Source: Hirundichthys speculiger (lineage: Eukaryota > Chordata > Actinopteri > Beloniformes > Exocoetidae). Taken from it: 64,000 nucleotides of DNA. Under the pieces are notes generated by a model. It ran no database searches, was not told the origin of the DNA, and worked only from the letters and a program-made list of their open reading frames with translations. The DNA lies in NCBI GenBank assembly GCA_018398805.1, contig JAGFBZ010002118.1, positions 186,001-250,000 on the forward strand, written 5' to 3'. Below, piece after piece: positions 59,601 to 64,000 of the stretch (within the stretch, counting starts at the first letter, position 1; each line of letters begins with the position of its first letter). Made by a program: the position numbers and the translations under genes.

Positions 59601-60449
59601 ATCATCGACCGAGCCAACATTGAACTCCAAGAATTCCCTAAGGCTTTTCGTAAATTGTGTCCTAAATTCTTCCTGTTTCAATAGAGACGTGTTGAAGCGC
59701 CATTTCGGTGCGCGAGGTAAAACGCTGTTGAGTATCGCAGTGCAAAGCACACCTTTATGATCAGAAAGAGCTATGGGAAGCAACAATACATTGTGAATAT
59801 TTTTAAAGAGTTTAGGGGATGCAAATATGTAGTCGATTCTTGAACAAGACTTGTGTCGAGCCGAGAAATAGGAGTATTCACTGACCGATGGGTTCAATGA
59901 ACGCCACAAATCTGTGAGACCCAGACTGTTAGCCCATGCCTGTAAAGCTGCAGACGCTTGTTTCTGATCCCTTGTCTCAGATTTACCTGTCCTGTCATTA
60001 GCTGCCTTCCAAACCGCGTTAAAGTCTCCCCCCACAATGAACAAATACCCACTCAGCTCCAGCATCCTATTTGTCAAATTGTCGTAAAAGACTGCATCAA
60101 AACAGTTCGGTGCATACACTGATATGAAGGCTATTTTCCTGTTACTAATTTCTGACTTAACAATTGTCAACCTGCCTTCTGTATCAGACCAAGTGTCATG
60201 GATTTTAATTTTAAAGCTACGTCTGGCTACAATAGCCACACCCTTGGTCTTTGTACCAGATGTGGAGGAAGCTATCACATGATAATGCTTATCTGCAAGG
60301 CGTCTAATATCAGTAGCCAGGAGATGAGTTTCCTGTACTAATGCAACGTCAATTCTCCTCCTACGTAATAAACCCAGCGTGCTAATCCTTTTGTGGGGAC
60401 TGTTCAAACCACCTGCATTCCAACTCAAAACATTAAGCTCGGGCATCAT
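56668..60449 (-). pseudogene. L1 ORF2 (endonuclease, reverse transcriptase), C-terminal frameshifts
   Basis: 930 codons are open from ATG 60449. The APE-like endonuclease has [31 protein letters not shown] and SDHKGV. The reverse transcriptase has [63 protein letters not shown] and YADD at residues 700-703. After about 57965 the frame changes at least three times through a CT-rich run. The C-terminal knuckle region (DPSCTLCA) is at 56668-57213. Confidence 0.93.
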
Positions 60450-61751
60450 TCAGGGTATCGACCTCTAAAGTGAATGCCGACCAAGACGTGAAGACAGCAC
60501 CTGTGACCATCTGAAAATTGAACCCAGACAGATATGTATACACCTTAATCCAGTCAGTCCCCTCTCCTTCCATACAAAAAGAAAGTAACACAAAGAAACA
60601 AATAGAAGAAAAAAAAAACAAAAAAAAAAAACAGAAAAACAAATGATGTTATAACCCACCCCCCTCCCAGTACAACCCCCAAGAGAGCAAAAAACGTGCT
60701 CTAACTATTTAACCCTCCCCTACTACTTGGCTCCGTGACCATAGTCGGAAATTGGGCGGCAACAGGGCAGTTAGTCGCCAGCCCCACCCCTCCCCAAATG
60801 AAATTACAAAGTAAAACCCCTCACAGAGGTCAACCCTTCAATGATTAAAAATGGATGCATAAAACATACAGTGAGGGGCTGCGTATAGAATGTACTGAAT
60901 TCCTTAAGATGTCTGAAATATAAACACCAAAGTATGGTATAACTGTGGACTTCAAGTATGAGACTAAGGTAGCTGTCTTAACATTATATGTGCTGACTGT
61001 GCCAGAAGTAAAACTAAAACTGCTCTATAATGTGAGGCAAGCTCTTAAAGTGTAAAAGCAGAAATGCGGATCAACTAAGGATAGTTGATCCTGTATTATA
61101 ACGTAAAACTGTTGATGAAACAAAAACTACCAGGAAATTGCTGCAGTGATACGGCAACATTCAAGTCGATCAAAGCAATTAACGTTGCACAATTACCCCG
61201 TGACCAAAGATATCACCTTATGACAATACCTGCCATTCTTAGTGACTAGAGATTATCTGGAATTGTGATGAGAGCAAACAAAAATAAAAAGAGCAATCAG
61301 GCTGTCAAGGCAAAGCAGAGATCCTAGGTGCGGCTGTATTATAACCTGAGACTGAACCTGCAACCAGGAAGATACCCAGACCTGAGTCTAAACAGTCACT
61401 TTAACATAAAATCAAAAAGGCAGTAAAGTGTTATGTGCACTTTACTTATTTAAGCATCCATTATAACGCCCACTACTGGAGCAGGCGCTTAAAGTCAGAA
61501 ACAATAAATGTGGCGTAAACGAGAAATCAAAGGACCTCCACCGTAATCCGTTGCGGCAGCCGCCGCGTCAAAAAGGGAAAGTGGCTGAATGCCAGGGTGT
61601 GAAGGCAGTTCGTGGCGACTCCAAGAATAAACGGAGAGAACGACATCTTAACCAGTTCACAAACTAATTTACTCCAGGAAGATTACGTGTGAATGAAATT
61701 CACATCCATCCATTAGCTGCGGTACAGTACCAGAGTGATGATCAGGGGCTG

Positions 61752-62651
61752 TTACGGATCCTCCGCAGCCGCCTGTGTGGTGTTGGCCCGGGTGTGCCGG
61801 CTGATCGCCTCGCGAGCCGGAGCCCGACGGGGGCTCTCCTGCGTCGTCATCGGTCGGGAGTTGAGGAAATCCTCTGCTTCTCCGGGGTTGCTGAAGACAC
61901 GATAATCCGGCCCATCTTTGATTTTCAGAATCGCTGGGTAAAGGAGAAAAAATTCAACTCCTCTTTCTCGCGCGGTGTCCATCGCTTGGGTGAAGGCCTG
62001 CCGGCGCTTGACTGTGTGATTGCTATAATCAGCGGTAAATCTCACTCTCTTGCCGTCAACGGTGAGCGGGTCCTTCTTCGCGGCTCGGAGAATAGCCTGG
62101 CGTGTCGTGTAGCGGAGGACGTTGAAGATGAGAGTGCGGGGTCTGTCACGGGTAGAGCGTCCATCGTAGATCCGGTGGGCTCGCATTATCTCCGGCTGCT
62201 CATTCTGAAGAGACGGGAACCACTCCGGCAGTGCCCGGTTTAATATTGCACAGTGTTCGAGCCCTCGGCTCCTCTTTCAGGCCGATGATACGAATGTTGC
62301 AGCGTCTATTCCTGTCTTCCAAGTCCGCCAGCTTGAGTTCAAGTGTATGCAGCTCGGTCTTGTGGTTAGCAACTGCCATCGAGTTTTCCTTGACAGTGCT
62401 CTTCAGAGCCTTGATATCTGCTTTCACCACACCAATATTAGCCGAGAGCGAGGCCAGATCAGATTGAATCGTGCTCAATTTCCTCTGTGTACTTCTACCC
62501 ATTTCGTGAAGTTGAGCGAACCGAGGTTCTAGATATTCACGTTGTTTCTCCATTAGCATGTCGCCATAGTGTCCAGCTCGGTAGCACGAGTCCCTTTGCT
62601 CGACTTCCCAGAGGCTCCACCTGCACCGCTCTTTTTCCCAGGTTCAGTCAT
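61752..62651 (-). pseudogene. L1 ORF1 (coiled coil, RRM, C-terminal domain)
   Basis: Starts MTEPGKKSGAGGASGKSSKG at 62651. A coiled coil follows (SDLASLSANIGVVKADIKAL, then LKLADLED), the RRM entry NRRCNIRIIGLKE, and the C-terminal domain RPRTLIFNVLRYTTRQAILR with VRFTADYSNHTVKRRQAF. This is the L1 ORF1p (Transposase_22) order. Frame changes near 62565 and between about 62255 and 62190. Confidence 0.85.
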
Positions 62652-62805
62652 TTTTGTCCCAAGTAATTAAAGGCTTCACAAATATCAGTACAAAAATAAA
62701 ACTAAAGGGGTAAACTAGCAAAAAAACGGGGAGGATAGGGGAAGCGCGAAAAGCCTAAGCCGCCATCTTGTCCGGCCGGTCACGTGACCATTTTTACTTA
62801 TTTTT

Positions 62806-63125
62806 GTACATTGTCAGTAACTCAAGGCACTTTATTCGTGTTCTCACGCGTTCTATGTGTTGCAATGGTTACTTCAATAAATAAATAGGTTGTTTTGAAG
62901 CAAATGGTTTTGACTCAATTTGTCCTCTGAATGATCAATATCATCTGATGAACATATACAGCAACATGATTTTTCATATCTACTTTTAATTTTGATATTA
63001 ACTGGGCAGAATATCGCAATATATCATGATATCATGATATCATGATATCGTGATAATATTGTATCGCGACCCAAGTATCGAGATACATATCGTATTGCAA
63101 GGTCCTTGCCAATATTCACCTCTAG
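62806..63125 (+). mobile_element. hAT 3' sequence and right end beyond the L1
   Basis: Continues the sequence interrupted by the L1 (ACACAATAGAATAC before, TGTACATTGTC after). It then has ATCATGATATC tandems (63025-63053) and the terminus-like GTATCGCGACCCAAGTATCG, ending CCAATATTCACCTCTAG. Confidence 0.5.
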
Positions 63126-64000
63126 TGTCAACGTGCTGTCTGCGGGTACGGACTGGTCCTCTTGCGGCTGGTGGAGACATGCCGCTGCGGATGTGGGCAG
63201 TGTCGCTGGGGGCTGGTTCAGGGAAGCTAATCCTGAACTGCTACCTGCGGACAAGGAAAGGAGGCACCACTGCCACTGGATCCAGGCTGCAGTGTGGACT
63301 GAGCCGGGATGGGAGCCCCTGATGTGGCAGCGGCGGCATGCTGCCCCTATCCAGCAGTCTACACGCCGGGGTGAGCCAGCTGACCTGGCAGGGACCGTCT
63401 GAAGATCAACAACCTGGTCCACATGATGAACCGGGCTCTGGGACGGTCGGCTCCATCGCTCGCCGGATTGAGAGAGCTCGGTCTTCCCAGAAGAGACAGT
63501 TTGGTTCATCGGAGTTTGGTTCATCGGTGTTTCCTCCTCTGACCTGGAGATATCTCACTTGATTCACCATTGTGGAGATATACTGGTTTTAACGGCTGTT
63601 AACAGTTTTTAACGGCTGTTAACTGGAGTTAACACTCGGACCTGTTGTGGTCAACCTGACCTTCCCCGGACTGCTGATCTGTGGACTCAAAGTGAGATTA
63701 ATTTGAATTCAATAATAGTCATGACACTTTTTATATTTTGCCTCTGCAGAGGGAGAGACCAGCTGACAGACCCCGGTCTGTCCTTTCTGTCCAGGTTCTA
63801 GCTGATCTCTGACTCTGCAGCTCACAGGCTAGTTTTATTGACACATTCTGTTAGTTAAAGGCAACTCCCCCATTGTCCCCCTGAACAGTTCCTTCCCCCA
63901 ACAAGAACACATCACCCCGACACAGCCCAGTTGTCTTTTTATTGCCTGCAACTTTATGACTCTAGCTCAGCCTGTGACCTACAGATCTTTTAGCAACTTT
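63126..64000. other. unassigned sequence at window end
   Basis: 63126-63560 is GC-richer than its surroundings, with no frame I recognise. TTTAACGGCTGTTAAC occurs twice (about 63585 and 63607). No exon was identified. Confidence 0.4.

Larger units (their letters stand above)
56374..62789 (-). mobile_element. full-length L1 LINE (6.4 kb)
   Basis: The 16-bp duplication ATTTTTACTTATTTTT lies at 56358-56373 and 62790-62805. A poly(A) tail (T-run on plus) is at 56374-56385. The 5' end reads GGTCACGTGACC, then CAAGATGGCGGC on the minus strand, and the 5' UTR is only about 138 bp. ORF1 62651-61752, ORF2 60449-56668. Confidence 0.95.

Overview
This is teleost fish genomic DNA, probably a spiny-rayed fish. 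Two vertebrate genes with spliceosomal introns are present. Almost all the rest is transposable elements of types typical of fish genomes: hAT, Tc1, pogo, BEL/Pao, L1, L2, RTE and a Rex1-like LINE, plus tRNA-derived SINEs and long (TA)n arrays. Family names come from protein motifs and terminal repeats read by eye; no search was run.

Host genes. A complete six-exon gde1 gene (glycerophosphodiester phosphodiesterase 1, 334 residues) lies on the minus strand from 40042 down to 3727. All splice sites are GT-AG and all phases agree. Its small coding sequence is spread over 36.3 kb because introns 1 (21 kb), 2 (10 kb) and 4 (3.3 kb) are filled with mobile DNA. About 750 bp away, on the plus strand, is a two-exon tmem186 gene (mitochondrial inner-membrane complex I assembly factor). 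Its exon 1 contributes only the ATG and exon 2 the rest, but the frame in exon 2 is broken three times. The two genes probably share a bidirectional promoter at about 40043-40789.

Layout. 1-3726: gde1 3' flank with SINE, tandem-repeat and LTR-like sequence. 3727-8631: gde1 exons 6 to 3, with Rex1-like and RTE LINE remnants in intron 4. 8632-18640 (intron 2): a decayed BED-finger hAT, a pogo/jerky-like transposon with an 83-bp minisatellite in its intron, an L1 remnant and a MADF fragment. 18817-39772 (intron 1): nine transposons in a row, separated by ten (TA)n arrays with almost no unique sequence between them (19059-38896). They are a Tc1 MITE, hAT-a, Tc1-A, Tc1-B, hAT-b, hAT-c, hAT-d, an 8.6-kb BEL/Pao element and hAT-e. 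40043-43371: shared promoter and tmem186. 45187-49560: an L2 LINE on the minus strand with nested insertions. 49566-63125: a pile of nested elements consisting of hAT sequences, hAT-d copy 2, a small MITE, a BED-finger hAT transposase gene split by a Rex1-like LINE, and a full-length 6.4-kb L1 with a 16-bp target duplication. 63126-64000: not identified.

The most unusual features are: the (TA)n array in gde1 intron 1 that appears to have taken repeated insertions of four unrelated transposon classes; a LINE 3' tail lying in frame in the tmem186 coding exon; and a hAT element that carries an L2 LINE 3' end in both of its copies here.
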